Shown piece after piece: positions 1 to 5,739 of a stretch of 5,777 nt of DNA. Position 1 is the first letter of the stretch. Each line of letters opens with the position of its first letter. Under the pieces are notes generated by a model that did not search any database, had not been told where the DNA came from, and saw only the letters and a list, made by a program, of their open reading frames with translations. The stretch is from Anaerolineae bacterium (GTDB lineage Bacteria > Chloroflexota > Anaerolineae > DRVO01). The stretch spans positions 1 to 5,777 of the forward strand of contig JAAYAV010000033.1 in the NCBI GenBank assembly GCA_012719195.1, read 5' to 3'. The position numbers were made by a program, and so were the translations under genes.

Positions 1-13
1 AGCGGGCAGGAGC

Positions 14-35
14 GGCAGGTATGTCTCTACCTGCC
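14..35. repeat. 8-bp inverted repeat (hairpin)
   Basis: GGCAGGTA at 14-21 is the exact reverse complement of TACCTGCC at 28-35, with a 6-base loop TGTCTC. No T-run follows on either strand, so it is not a textbook intrinsic terminator. It could still end a gene lying to the left of the window or be a structured untranslated element. The structure is visible; its role is unknown. Confidence 0.5.
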
Positions 36-227
36 AGCCTTGGCCTTCGGCGGCCAGCAGGGCGGCGACTCTCGCCTCCGCCCGCGGCATACTATGGATA
101 ACAAACCAACGCAGCGCCATCTGGAGACCCCGGATAACTGTTTAGGCCTTCGATTGTGTAGTACCAACGGTCCGTCACTCCAGCGATCATTCTGGCAAGC
201 TGCGGACGTCTGTGTCCGAGCTGGTCG

Positions 228-246
228 GGCTGCCACCCGGGCAGCC
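228..246. repeat. 7-bp inverted repeat (hairpin)
   Basis: GGCTGCC at 228-234 pairs perfectly with GGCAGCC at 240-246 around a 5-base loop ACCCG. It sits in non-coding DNA about 160 bases past the putative terminator of the gene cluster. There is no T-run beside it. A chance origin is possible in DNA this rich in G and C. Confidence 0.4.
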
Positions 247-404
247 TTCGCCGCGAGGGTGAGCACCGTAGTCGAAGGAACCTGCCTCGACCACAGATGT
301 ATTGTAGACCGTAGCGCTTAAGGATTCCCTGATGGAGTATATGTATTAGGTTAGAGAACGCGGTTTCATCACTTCGCCAAGGCGCTTCCGGCCCCGGCAG
401 CCAA

Positions 405-432
405 TTGACCCCGAGCAGGCGCCCGGGGTCAA
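405..432 (-). terminator. Putative transcription terminator hairpin
   Basis: TTGACCCCG at 405-413 and CGGGGTCAA at 424-432 form a perfect 9-bp stem around a 10-base loop. It begins 29 bases past the creatininase-family stop codon, where the end of the transcript would be expected. Read on the minus strand, the bases after the stem are TTGGCTGCCG, so there is no proper U-tract. It may be a weak or U-less terminator, or a 3' stabilising hairpin. The stem is directly visible; the function is inferred from position. Confidence 0.45.
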
Positions 433-461
433 CGTGTCGGTGCCGAATGAGTCGATCGCTT

Positions 462-1205
462 CTAGTCCTTGCCGAGTCGCCTCCGCATGGACGCCAGGAT
501 CATCTCCCGTGCCTCGCGGGCATACTGCTGGTTGGCCTCCCTCGCCTCGCGCGCGTACCACTTCTCCGCGTCGATGCGGTCCAGATCCACCCCCTCGGGG
601 CAGAAGCCCAGCATCAATGAGGTCTCCTGCTTGCCGGCGTGGTCGATGGGGAAGCGGGCCTGTGTCTCGGCATCCATGAACGGGTGCACCCGGATCCAGT
701 TGAACGGATTGGCCCCCTCAGCATGCTCGGCGTAGTAATCCGCGGACTCATTATCGCCCCACCAGCCCTCGCCGCGTTCCCCGTCCAGGTACTCGAAGAT
801 CGCCTGGCGCGCCGCCAGGCGAAAGGCCAGGTCGGTGGGCATACCGGCGGCGAAGTTCTCGCTTTGGTGGTGGATGAAGACGTGCAGGTTGCGGAACCCG
901 ATGCGCAGAAAGCTGCGAAACACCTCCCGCGCCCAGAGGTGGATAACGTCCGAATCCACCTGCACGCTACCGCGGCGCTCCGGGGGCTCCACGACGTAGC
1001 TCGCCGCCCCGTAGTAGTAGGGCGGCAGGACCACCAGGTCCATCTCCTGTTCCAGCGCCTCCACCGCCCGCACTACCAGCAGGGTGTCCACCCCCACCAC
1101 GCAGTGTTCGGAGTGGTACTCGAGCACGCCCACCGGCAACACGGCCGGCCAGTTCTCATCCAGGGCCCGCCGGATCTGGTGCGGGAACATCAACTCGTAG
1201 CGCAT
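462..1205 (-). CDS. Creatininase-family amidohydrolase
   Basis: This complete 247-residue protein has the usual length for the creatininase family, metal-dependent hydrolases that open cyclic or linear amides (creatinine, formylated pterin or flavin precursors, mycofactocin peptide). Residues 23-42 hold the family block LPVGVLEYHSEH ending in D40. By alignment with creatininase, E29, H31 and D40 fit the metal ligands Glu34, His36 and Asp45 with identical spacing. DHAGKQETSLML at 188-199 matches the conserved C-terminal block, with H189 and E194 as probable catalytic residues. The usual NGHxxN metal loop is replaced by HHQSEN at 112-117, which leaves Gln where the ligand His120 is expected. 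Residues 139-173 form a Trp/Glu-rich insertion, and the C-terminus carries YAREARE twice. There is no signal peptide, so it should be cytoplasmic. It is the last gene of the cluster, 48 bases after the epimerase-like gene. The family is clear; the substrate is unknown, and neighbouring sugar genes hint at a sugar lactone or amide. Confidence 0.88.
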   Translation of the reverse strand: MRYELMFPHQIRRALDENWPAVLPVGVLEYHSEHCVVGVDTLLVVRAVEALEQEMDLVVLPPYYYGAASYVVEPPERRGSVQVDSDVIHLWAREVFRSFLRIGFRNLHVFIHHQSENFAAGMPTDLAFRLAARQAIFEYLDGERGEGWWGDNESADYYAEHAEGANPFNWIRVHPFMDAETQARFPIDHAGKQETSLMLGFCPEGVDLDRIDAEKWYAREAREANQQYAREAREMILASMRRRLGKD

Positions 1206-1226
1206 CGCTCCTCTCCCTCTCCTCTG
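1206..1226 (-). promoter_or_regulatory. Ribosome-binding site of the creatininase-family gene
   Basis: The minus strand just before the ATG is an almost unbroken purine run containing GAGGGAGAGGAG. The AGAGGGAG part lies about 7 bases from the start codon and is the likely anti-Shine-Dalgarno match; AGGAG nearest the ATG is only 2 bases away. This supports the start at 1205. Confidence 0.6.
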
Positions 1227-1253
1227 CTCAGATCCTCGTCCAGTCGCAATGCC

Positions 1254-2345
1254 TTAGCCGGCCAGGATGCCCGCGATGTGCGCTGCCATCTGCTTGGCCG
1301 CCTCTGGGGCCAGGGCGCCCGCCACCATGCGGCAACTCCACGTCTCCCCCGGGCCCAGGGTCTTGATGCTGCCCTTGGCCTTCTCCGCCGTGTAGCCCTC
1401 CGGCTCGGCGGTGGCAGGCAAGACGATCCCGATGGCGTCCTGGTCCGGCGTGCGGCAGATCCAGCGCACGCCCTTGTCGAGCTCGGCGGGTCGGTGGGCA
1501 ACGTAGTCGGCGCGGCCATCCGGGTGCACCTGCATGGTGTGCGCCCAGCCTTCGGCATCGGCCCGGTAATCGAGGCTGAACACCGCCTCCGGATCGAACA
1601 CCAGATCGGGTGTCAGGACGTTATGCTTCTCCGGGTGCTGCTGCAGGTCGTCGAGGAGCTCGCGGTACCCGGGCTTGACCTGCACGTGCGAAGGTATGCT
1701 GCGGCGTACGCGGGCATGCTCCGGGGTGCAGGGAGCGCTGTACACCAGCCGCCCGTAGTCCACCGGCCGGAAGTTGATGTGAGCCAGGTACATGCGCTCC
1801 ATCTCGGTGCGCTTCCGGTTGGTGACCGACAGGTCGATCTCCAGCAGGGTGGCTCCGGAGCGCAGCTTCAGGCAGGGACGCGCGACGTAGTGGTGGTTGA
1901 AGGCCATCACGTGCTCGTACTCGCCGCTCACTCCGAGGTACCGGCCCTTGTCGTCTTCGCCCGCCAGCAGCCAGGCCCGCTGATAGGGCGCGTTGGGCAA
2001 CTCTCCGTGCAGCGGATGCGTGTCGCCCGCGGTCGGGACGCCGGTGGCGGTTATGCCGCAGTGCAGCAGGAAGGCCCCGTAGTTGTAGAGGTACTCGCTG
2101 GTGGCGCGCGGTTCGGTGAACATGGAGCGCATCGTCAGCTCGCGCCCCTCGAAGTTCGCCGACCACACCTGCTGCCCCTGGAAGGGTAGCACCACTACCT
2201 CACCCAACTCATTCTTGAGCTTCAGGCCGCAGGAGCCGCCGTCATAGCGCCAGACCGATGCGGTCAGCCCTCCGTCCTGCAGGACAATCCGCTCCCTCTC
2301 ACCGAAGAAGGCCGGGTACAGATTCACGCGCGTTTCCGCTGCCAT
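1254..2345 (-). CDS. DUF4432 / aldose 1-epimerase-like protein
   Basis: This 363-residue protein belongs to the galactose-mutarotase-like beta-sandwich group, most likely DUF4432 (aldose 1-epimerase family). Known members of the wider fold interconvert sugar anomers or bind sugars; DUF4432 itself is little characterised. Visible signatures are VLPFQGQQVWSANFEGREL at 52-70, the Cys-Gly block LLHCGITATG at 93-102, and HPLHGELPNAP at 110-120, where H113 is the candidate active-site histidine. NHHYVARP at 150-157 supplies a possible second histidine, LAHINFRPVDYG at 187-198 is also family-like, and E314 or E316 near the C-terminus could be the catalytic acid. The frame stays open upstream to 2504, but the ATG at 2345 has a strong GGAGG, and the 53 residues before it are Gly/Arg-rich and unlike the family. 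There is no signal peptide or membrane segment. It probably processes the sugar released by the glycosidase-like protein. Confidence 0.82.
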   Translation of the reverse strand: MAAETRVNLYPAFFGERERIVLQDGGLTASVWRYDGGSCGLKLKNELGEVVVLPFQGQQVWSANFEGRELTMRSMFTEPRATSEYLYNYGAFLLHCGITATGVPTAGDTHPLHGELPNAPYQRAWLLAGEDDKGRYLGVSGEYEHVMAFNHHYVARPCLKLRSGATLLEIDLSVTNRKRTEMERMYLAHINFRPVDYGRLVYSAPCTPEHARVRRSIPSHVQVKPGYRELLDDLQQHPEKHNVLTPDLVFDPEAVFSLDYRADAEGWAHTMQVHPDGRADYVAHRPAELDKGVRWICRTPDQDAIGIVLPATAEPEGYTAEKAKGSIKTLGPGETWSCRMVAGALAPEAAKQMAAHIAGILAG

Positions 2346-2478
2346 TGCCGTTTCCTCCACCGCACTTGTCTCCTCAAAGCCCCTCGCTCCGGCTGCCGAT
2401 ACGGGCCCACCAGGACCCCCTCTCTGCCGCGCGACAACCGTCCCGGAGTAGGGCGCATTCTCACCGGTCCGTCGCCCT
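2346..2478 (-). other. 133-base gap between methyltransferase and epimerase-like genes
   Basis: This is the widest gap inside the cluster. It contains a 6-bp stem with one G-T pair (2403-2408 with 2413-2418, loop ACCA) that, read on the minus strand, is GGGTCC-TGGT-GGGCCC, with no T-run after it. I could not find a convincing -35/-10 pair. The hairpin might mark RNA processing or attenuation, or a separate promoter might exist that I cannot recognise. It is the most likely place for the operon to be split. Confidence 0.4.
2354..2358 (-). promoter_or_regulatory. Ribosome-binding site of the epimerase-like gene
   Basis: The minus strand reads GGAGGAAACGGCA before the ATG, so a perfect GGAGG core sits 8 bases from the start codon. 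This decides the start at 2345 over the ATG at 2504 that opens the longer frame. Confidence 0.75.
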
Positions 2479-3246
2479 CTACTTCCTGCCGGCCAAGATG
2501 CCAATGGTCCCAGCCATGAAGGGCAGTTTCAGCGCCGCCGGGATGAATGATGACTCGCTCGTGTTGATCAGCTCAACCTCGCTCACCCCCCAGCTCTTCA
2601 CCGCCCGGACGAGGTCCTGTGGCTCGCCATAGACCTGCTTCCACAGGAACAGGTCCTGAAAAGTGAATGGTCCTCCCTTCTTGAGCACTCGCAGCGCCTC
2701 TCGAATGAGCTCCTTCTTGTCCTTGACGCCGCCCACCTCGTGGAAGGTGAGATTGCTGACTACTGCATCGAAGGTCTCGTCCGCGAACGGCAGAGCGGCG
2801 GCGCTTCCCTGCTCGAAAGCGACTCGGCCCGACACGCCCTCGATCTCAGCGTTCCTGGCGCACACCTCCCTGGAGTACTCCCAGCTTCCGCCCCAATGGT
2901 CAATCCCGGTGACCTGTGCCCGCGGATACTTCTTCGCCAGTTCTATGGCGAGCGCTCCACTGCCGCAACCGATGTCGAGCAGTTGCCCCTCGCCGTTCCA
3001 GTCCAGATGGGGCGCTACCAAGCCTCGGATCTGGTTCTGAACGTTCCTGCCCTGTGGCGAGAACAGGTAGCGGGCGTAGGCGAAGTACAGGGCTATCAGC
3101 AGGAAGATGGCGGCAGGAATCGCCAGGAGCGGGAAGGGCACTGCCAAGCCCGCGAAGATGAGGCCTATCGCCGCCGGCACGTAGACAAGCCGAGTCGCAA
3201 CCCAGTTTCCGTAGTCCGGCTTTTCCGCCCGATCCTGTTCCACCAT
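2479..3246 (-). CDS. Class I SAM-dependent methyltransferase with two N-terminal membrane segments
   Basis: This 255-residue protein transfers a methyl group from S-adenosylmethionine; its acceptor is unknown. Residues 20-36 and 38-57 form two hydrophobic stretches, split by FP at 38-39, likely a membrane hairpin holding the enzyme at the cytoplasmic face. The Rossmann domain follows: motif I LLDIGCGSGALAI at 89-101, the acidic residue D116 in TGIDHWG at the end of strand 2, ALPFADETFDAVVSNLTFHE at 151-170 (motifs II/III region), and ALRVLKKGG at 184-192. The tail ends KLPFMAGTIGILAGRK. As I recall, this architecture, with WGxxWEYS and SNLTFHEV-type blocks, recurs as an unassigned family in Firmicutes and archaea. 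The ATG at 3246 follows a perfect AGGAGG; the 115 codons open upstream overlap the previous gene and are a shadow. It lies 44 bases after the glycosidase-like gene. Its place in a sugar pathway is unexplained. Confidence 0.87.
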   Translation of the reverse strand: MVEQDRAEKPDYGNWVATRLVYVPAAIGLIFAGLAVPFPLLAIPAAIFLLIALYFAYARYLFSPQGRNVQNQIRGLVAPHLDWNGEGQLLDIGCGSGALAIELAKKYPRAQVTGIDHWGGSWEYSREVCARNAEIEGVSGRVAFEQGSAAALPFADETFDAVVSNLTFHEVGGVKDKKELIREALRVLKKGGPFTFQDLFLWKQVYGEPQDLVRAVKSWGVSEVELINTSESSFIPAALKLPFMAGTIGILAGRK

Positions 3247-3252
3247 GGCGCT

Positions 3253-3259
3253 CCTCCTA
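3253..3259 (-). promoter_or_regulatory. Ribosome-binding site of the methyltransferase gene
   Basis: The minus strand carries TAGGAGG, a near-complete Shine-Dalgarno match, 6 bases before the ATG at 3246. It fixes the start and places it just ahead of the first membrane segment. The site lies inside the 44-base gap after the upstream gene's stop codon. Confidence 0.8.
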
Positions 3260-3290
3260 CGTGAGCCTACCGAGGGCTCTCCGAGCGCCG

Positions 3291-5438
3291 CTACTTCACC
3301 AGAGCGATCGCCTTGCGGTGCTCGGCGATCTCGTGGTCTATGACCCGTCGCGTCACCGCGATCTTCCACTCCAGGTGCTTGCGGTCGGTCATGTACTCCA
3401 TGCTCGGCTCGAACCCGAGCCGCGAGTCCTGCTCCACCAAGGGGATGGTCTCTTCGGCGTTGCGGATCTCCGCCTCCGCCAGTTCCACCATGCGGTCCAG
3501 CAGGGCGTTGGCCTTGGCCGGGTCGCCCTCCTGCGTCAACTCCTGCTTCAGCAGCCACCACTTCTTCAGGTTGATAGTAGTGGTCAGACAATGGGACACG
3601 AAGCGCCCCAGGTTGAGCATCTCTGTCAGGCCGGCTCGCTTCCTCTCCGGTGCTACCTCCAGCGCCAGCTCCAGCTTGTCAATCCCTTCCTGCCACCGCT
3701 CCTGCATAGCCGTCAGGGCGCGGATCTCCACCGGGAAGCGTGCCGCCCCCGGCGACTGGCGGGCGCTCTCTCGCGGCCCGTAGTCCGGCGCGATGATGCT
3801 ATTGCCGAACATGGCGTACCAGGCCTGAGGCACGTTGACGATCCAGCGGAAGAGCATGGGGTACGACGGACCGACGCGGAAGGGCCCGTACTGGTCCTCG
3901 TTGGTGGGCACGTAGTCGCGGCTGGCATCGCTCCAGTCCCGCCAGGCGCCCACCACCAGCGGCGCCGCCTCCACCCCGTAGTCGCGCCGGGCGATGGCGC
4001 GCGCCTTCTCCTCCGTCGGCTCGCCGCCGGACCAGAAGGCGTTCTTGGCCAGCTCGCTCACAAACGACGGCCACCAGCCGTAATGGTGCGACTCCATCAG
4101 GCCGCTGAGGCCCCATTCCTGCCGCGCCTTAAGCAGCGCCTGCCAGCGTCGGTCCCACTGGAAGGGCGCCGGCTGGTAGGGAATGACGCCGAAGTCCCAG
4201 CTTAGGCCGGCGGTGTTGGACATGGTGTGTAGCTTCAGGCCCCGCTCGTGAGCGGCAGCCGCTTCTCCGGCGAAGTACTTGCCCGGCCCCTCAAACGAGA
4301 GGGTGTAGTCCACGCAGACGCTGGTGATGTTCTCTCGCCGGCGTTGCTCGAACATCTCGAAGGTGGCCTGCAGGGTGATGTCCTCGGGCAGCGAGCGGAT
4401 GAGAGCCAGGCGCGGCTCCTCCGGGGCCCAACCCCAGTTGTAGGTCCAGAAGACGATGTCGGCGTCGGGGCTGTACTTGCGGATAACCCGCTTGAGCAGG
4501 TTGAGCCACTCCGGGTAGTCGTAGCAAGGCCACCAACCTGGGCTCGGTTTGCTCGGCGGGAGCCCGTCCGGCGATCGGTCCAGCCGCATTCGCCCGGTGG
4601 TGTTGGGGTCCTTGCTGGGGAACTCCACCGACTCACCCACCAGCGTCACGCCCTTGAAGCCGGGGCAGGCGCGGAAGAGGGCGCCGTAGGTGCTGTCATA
4701 GTAGTCCTCGGCGTCCGGCTCGGCCGGGTGCTTGGGGCTGTGGATGTAGCTGTAGGCGTAAACGTCTATGCCGTACTTGGCCGCCCGGTCAATGAGGTTG
4801 TTGAAGTCCTGGTAGCCCTTCGGGGTACGATCCACCACATCGGACTCGTACTGGTGGGTCCCGACGAACAGCAGCGCCGTGTCGAAGCCGTGGTGGGCCA
4901 TGGCGTTGAGATAGTCGTCGGGGTAGGCGTCCAGGCCCCAGCCGGAGTGAATCATGCGCGGGGAGAAGAGCGGCTCGCGCGTAACGTCCTGCCGACCGAC
5001 ATAGGGCCCCTCGCGTAGGTTCATGAGGTCTTCCAGATGATAGCTGCCCTGGCCGGCGCCGCGATCCTCGTTCCCGCAGACGACCACGCGCTCCGGCGTC
5101 ACCACCAGGCGGAAGCTGCGTGGCACAGAGAGGTCGGCGCCCAACTCAGGCAGGTCGGCCTTGGTGGCGAGCACGATGCAGCGCTCGCCCGCACGAGCGG
5201 CGGCGCCCAGGTCATCTGTCCGCCGCAGCAGCAGCGACTCGCCCATGCTGGTGAAGAAGTAGTCCTGCAGGTCCTTCGCCGCCGTAAGGAGCATCTCCGT
5301 GGCGCCCTCCGGCACCACGATCTCCCACCCCGCGCCGATCACCACCTCGCCCGGGGCTGCTTGCGCCTGCGGGTCACGCCGGTCCGGCTTGTGCACCACC
5401 GATATGCGCCGTCTGAACTGGAAGTTTCGTTCCGCCAT
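3291..5438 (-). CDS. Glycoside-hydrolase-like protein, uncharacterised
   Basis: This complete 715-residue protein resembles carbohydrate hydrolases but not one family I can name with certainty. Residues 31-135 look like the alpha/beta domain that precedes the barrel in alpha-glucuronidases (GH67/GH115) and GH20 hexosaminidases: WEIVVPEGATEMLLTAAKDL, then CIVLATKADL, RLVVTPERVVVCGNEDRG and GSYHLEDLMNLREGP. Residues 160-470 fit a TIM barrel: PRMIHSGWGLDAYPDDYLNA (160-179), HHGFDTALLFVG (182-193), GVTLVGESVEF (263-273), DIVFWTYNWGWAPEEP (327-342), SVCVDYTLSFEGPGK (373-387) and GLMESHHYGWWPSFVSELAK (446-465). Acid-residue candidates are E269, E272, D377, E383 and E449, with aromatic binding residues W331, Y333, W335, W455 and W456. 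Residues 590-715 are mainly helical and contain SRLGFEPSMEY. No signal peptide or hydrophobic start is visible, so it appears cytoplasmic. The ATG at 5438 has a GGGGAG site; 28 further open codons upstream lack one. It is the first gene of the cluster. Substrate and even hydrolase activity are inferred. Confidence 0.8.
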   Translation of the reverse strand: MAERNFQFRRRISVVHKPDRRDPQAQAAPGEVVIGAGWEIVVPEGATEMLLTAAKDLQDYFFTSMGESLLLRRTDDLGAAARAGERCIVLATKADLPELGADLSVPRSFRLVVTPERVVVCGNEDRGAGQGSYHLEDLMNLREGPYVGRQDVTREPLFSPRMIHSGWGLDAYPDDYLNAMAHHGFDTALLFVGTHQYESDVVDRTPKGYQDFNNLIDRAAKYGIDVYAYSYIHSPKHPAEPDAEDYYDSTYGALFRACPGFKGVTLVGESVEFPSKDPNTTGRMRLDRSPDGLPPSKPSPGWWPCYDYPEWLNLLKRVIRKYSPDADIVFWTYNWGWAPEEPRLALIRSLPEDITLQATFEMFEQRRRENITSVCVDYTLSFEGPGKYFAGEAAAAHERGLKLHTMSNTAGLSWDFGVIPYQPAPFQWDRRWQALLKARQEWGLSGLMESHHYGWWPSFVSELAKNAFWSGGEPTEEKARAIARRDYGVEAAPLVVGAWRDWSDASRDYVPTNEDQYGPFRVGPSYPMLFRWIVNVPQAWYAMFGNSIIAPDYGPRESARQSPGAARFPVEIRALTAMQERWQEGIDKLELALEVAPERKRAGLTEMLNLGRFVSHCLTTTINLKKWWLLKQELTQEGDPAKANALLDRMVELAEAEIRNAEETIPLVEQDSRLGFEPSMEYMTDRKHLEWKIAVTRRVIDHEIAEHRKAIALVK

Positions 5439-5445
5439 CTGTCCG

Positions 5446-5451
5446 CTCCCC
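5446..5451 (-). promoter_or_regulatory. Ribosome-binding site of the glycosidase-like gene
   Basis: The minus strand shows GGGGAG 7 bases before the ATG at 5438. The earlier in-frame ATG at 5522 lies inside a direct repeat and has no comparable site, so 5438 is preferred. Confidence 0.65.
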
Positions 5452-5495
5452 AGGTCATGATCCGCGTGTGCCGAGGCCCGAGGCACCTTACCGCC

Positions 5496-5524
5496 GGCCA
5501 ACCGCCAGAGCCCATTGGCCAACC
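5496..5524. promoter_or_regulatory. Possible operator: paired 8-bp direct repeats
   Basis: GGCCAACC occurs at 5496-5503 and again at 5517-5524, exactly 21 bases apart, or two turns of the helix. TTGGCC at 5515-5520 also makes a 6-bp inverted repeat with GGCCAA at 5496-5501. The pair lies about 60-85 bases before the start codon of the first gene, where a regulator would bind. No regulator gene is in the window, so this is a positional inference. Confidence 0.3.
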
Positions 5525-5575
5525 ACTATCCGATGCGGCTAGAGGCTGCCATCGGCTCCAATTCCCCTGTCGGGC

Positions 5576-5613
5576 AGGGCACGCCGGAACTCGCCTCGCC
5601 CGCATAGCCGGTG
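5576..5613. repeat. Dispersed direct repeat, copy 1
   Basis: The 30-base core at 5584-5613 (CCGGAACTCGCCTC at its left end, ATAGCCGGTG at its right end) recurs at 5748-5777 with only two differences, at core positions 15 and 20. To the left, AGGGC at 5576-5580 also matches the other copy, with three unmatched bases between. CCGG sits near both ends of the core. It looks like an intergenic repeat family; it has no open frame or transposase of its own. Confidence 0.75.
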
Positions 5614-5620
5614 GTTTCCC

Positions 5621-5662
5621 GACCTCCCCTTCCTTCTTAGGGAAGGGGCCGGGGGTTAGGTC
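5621..5662. repeat. Imperfect palindrome of REP-like type
   Basis: CCCCTTCC at 5626-5633 pairs perfectly with GGAAGGGG at 5641-5648 around a 7-base loop. The outer arms GACCT (5621-5625) and AGGTC (5658-5662) also pair, leaving a 9-base bulge CCGGGGGTT on one side. Read on the minus strand, one frame gives LTPGPFPKKEGE. From memory, this kind of peptide string appears in many spurious frames from repeat-rich environmental bacteria, which marks a mobile intergenic palindrome rather than a gene. It lies between the two direct-repeat copies, upstream of the cluster. Confidence 0.7.
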
Positions 5663-5739
5663 ATCTTCTCCGACAACCTCCGGTCTGCTGCGCCGGATCG
5701 CGTAATCGGCGACTGAGCTGACCACATCGCGGCGCCGGA

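Larger units (their letters stand above)
1..404. other. Gene-free left flank
   Basis: No reading frame here looks like a real gene. The two short frames of 79 and 93 codons overlap each other on opposite strands, have low-complexity Arg/Ala-rich translations and lack a recognisable family. The stretch holds small inverted repeats (14-35 and 228-246 are listed separately; weaker ones are CGGAC/GTCCG at 203-218 and GTCGA/TCGAC at 271-291). The 295-355 part is clearly richer in A and T than the rest of the window. I found no tRNA T-loop, riboswitch core or convincing promoter pair. It is downstream of the four-gene cluster and may lie between two transcription units. Confidence 0.6.

Noticed and set aside
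27..321. Two overlapping short frames on opposite strands in the left flank
   Set aside because: No ribosome-binding site, no family resemblance and low-complexity composition; neither is supported over the other.
301..345. Possible promoter -10 boxes (TACAAT and TATACT on the minus strand)
   Set aside because: Neither has an acceptable -35 box 16-18 bases upstream, and such hexamers are expected by chance in an AT-richer patch.
639..2189. Long 516-codon open frame on the plus strand
   Set aside because: It runs antisense across the creatininase and epimerase-like genes, has a His/Arg/Val-rich translation with no family resemblance, and crosses both recognised genes. It results from high GC content.
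2346..2504. 53-codon N-terminal extension of the epimerase-like protein
   Set aside because: Low-complexity Gly/Arg/Ala sequence that also overlaps the methyltransferase stop; the ATG at 2345 has GGAGG at ideal spacing.
3247..3591. 115-codon N-terminal extension of the methyltransferase
   Set aside because: It overlaps the end of the upstream gene in another frame, is Gly/Arg-rich, and a perfect Shine-Dalgarno lies before the internal ATG at 3246.
3261..4205. 314-codon open frame on the plus strand
   Set aside because: Antisense to the C-terminal part of the glycosidase-like gene, with a Leu/Arg/His-rich translation and no recognisable motif.
4248..5018. 256-codon open frame on the plus strand
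   Set aside because: Antisense to the glycosidase-like gene. The Val/Gly-rich translation is what a reverse reading of GC-rich coding DNA gives.
5339..5725. 128-codon minus-strand frame through the upstream region
   Set aside because: It runs through the palindrome and repeat copy 1 and then overlaps the start of the glycosidase-like gene in another frame. The LTPGPFPKKEGE segment is repeat-derived.
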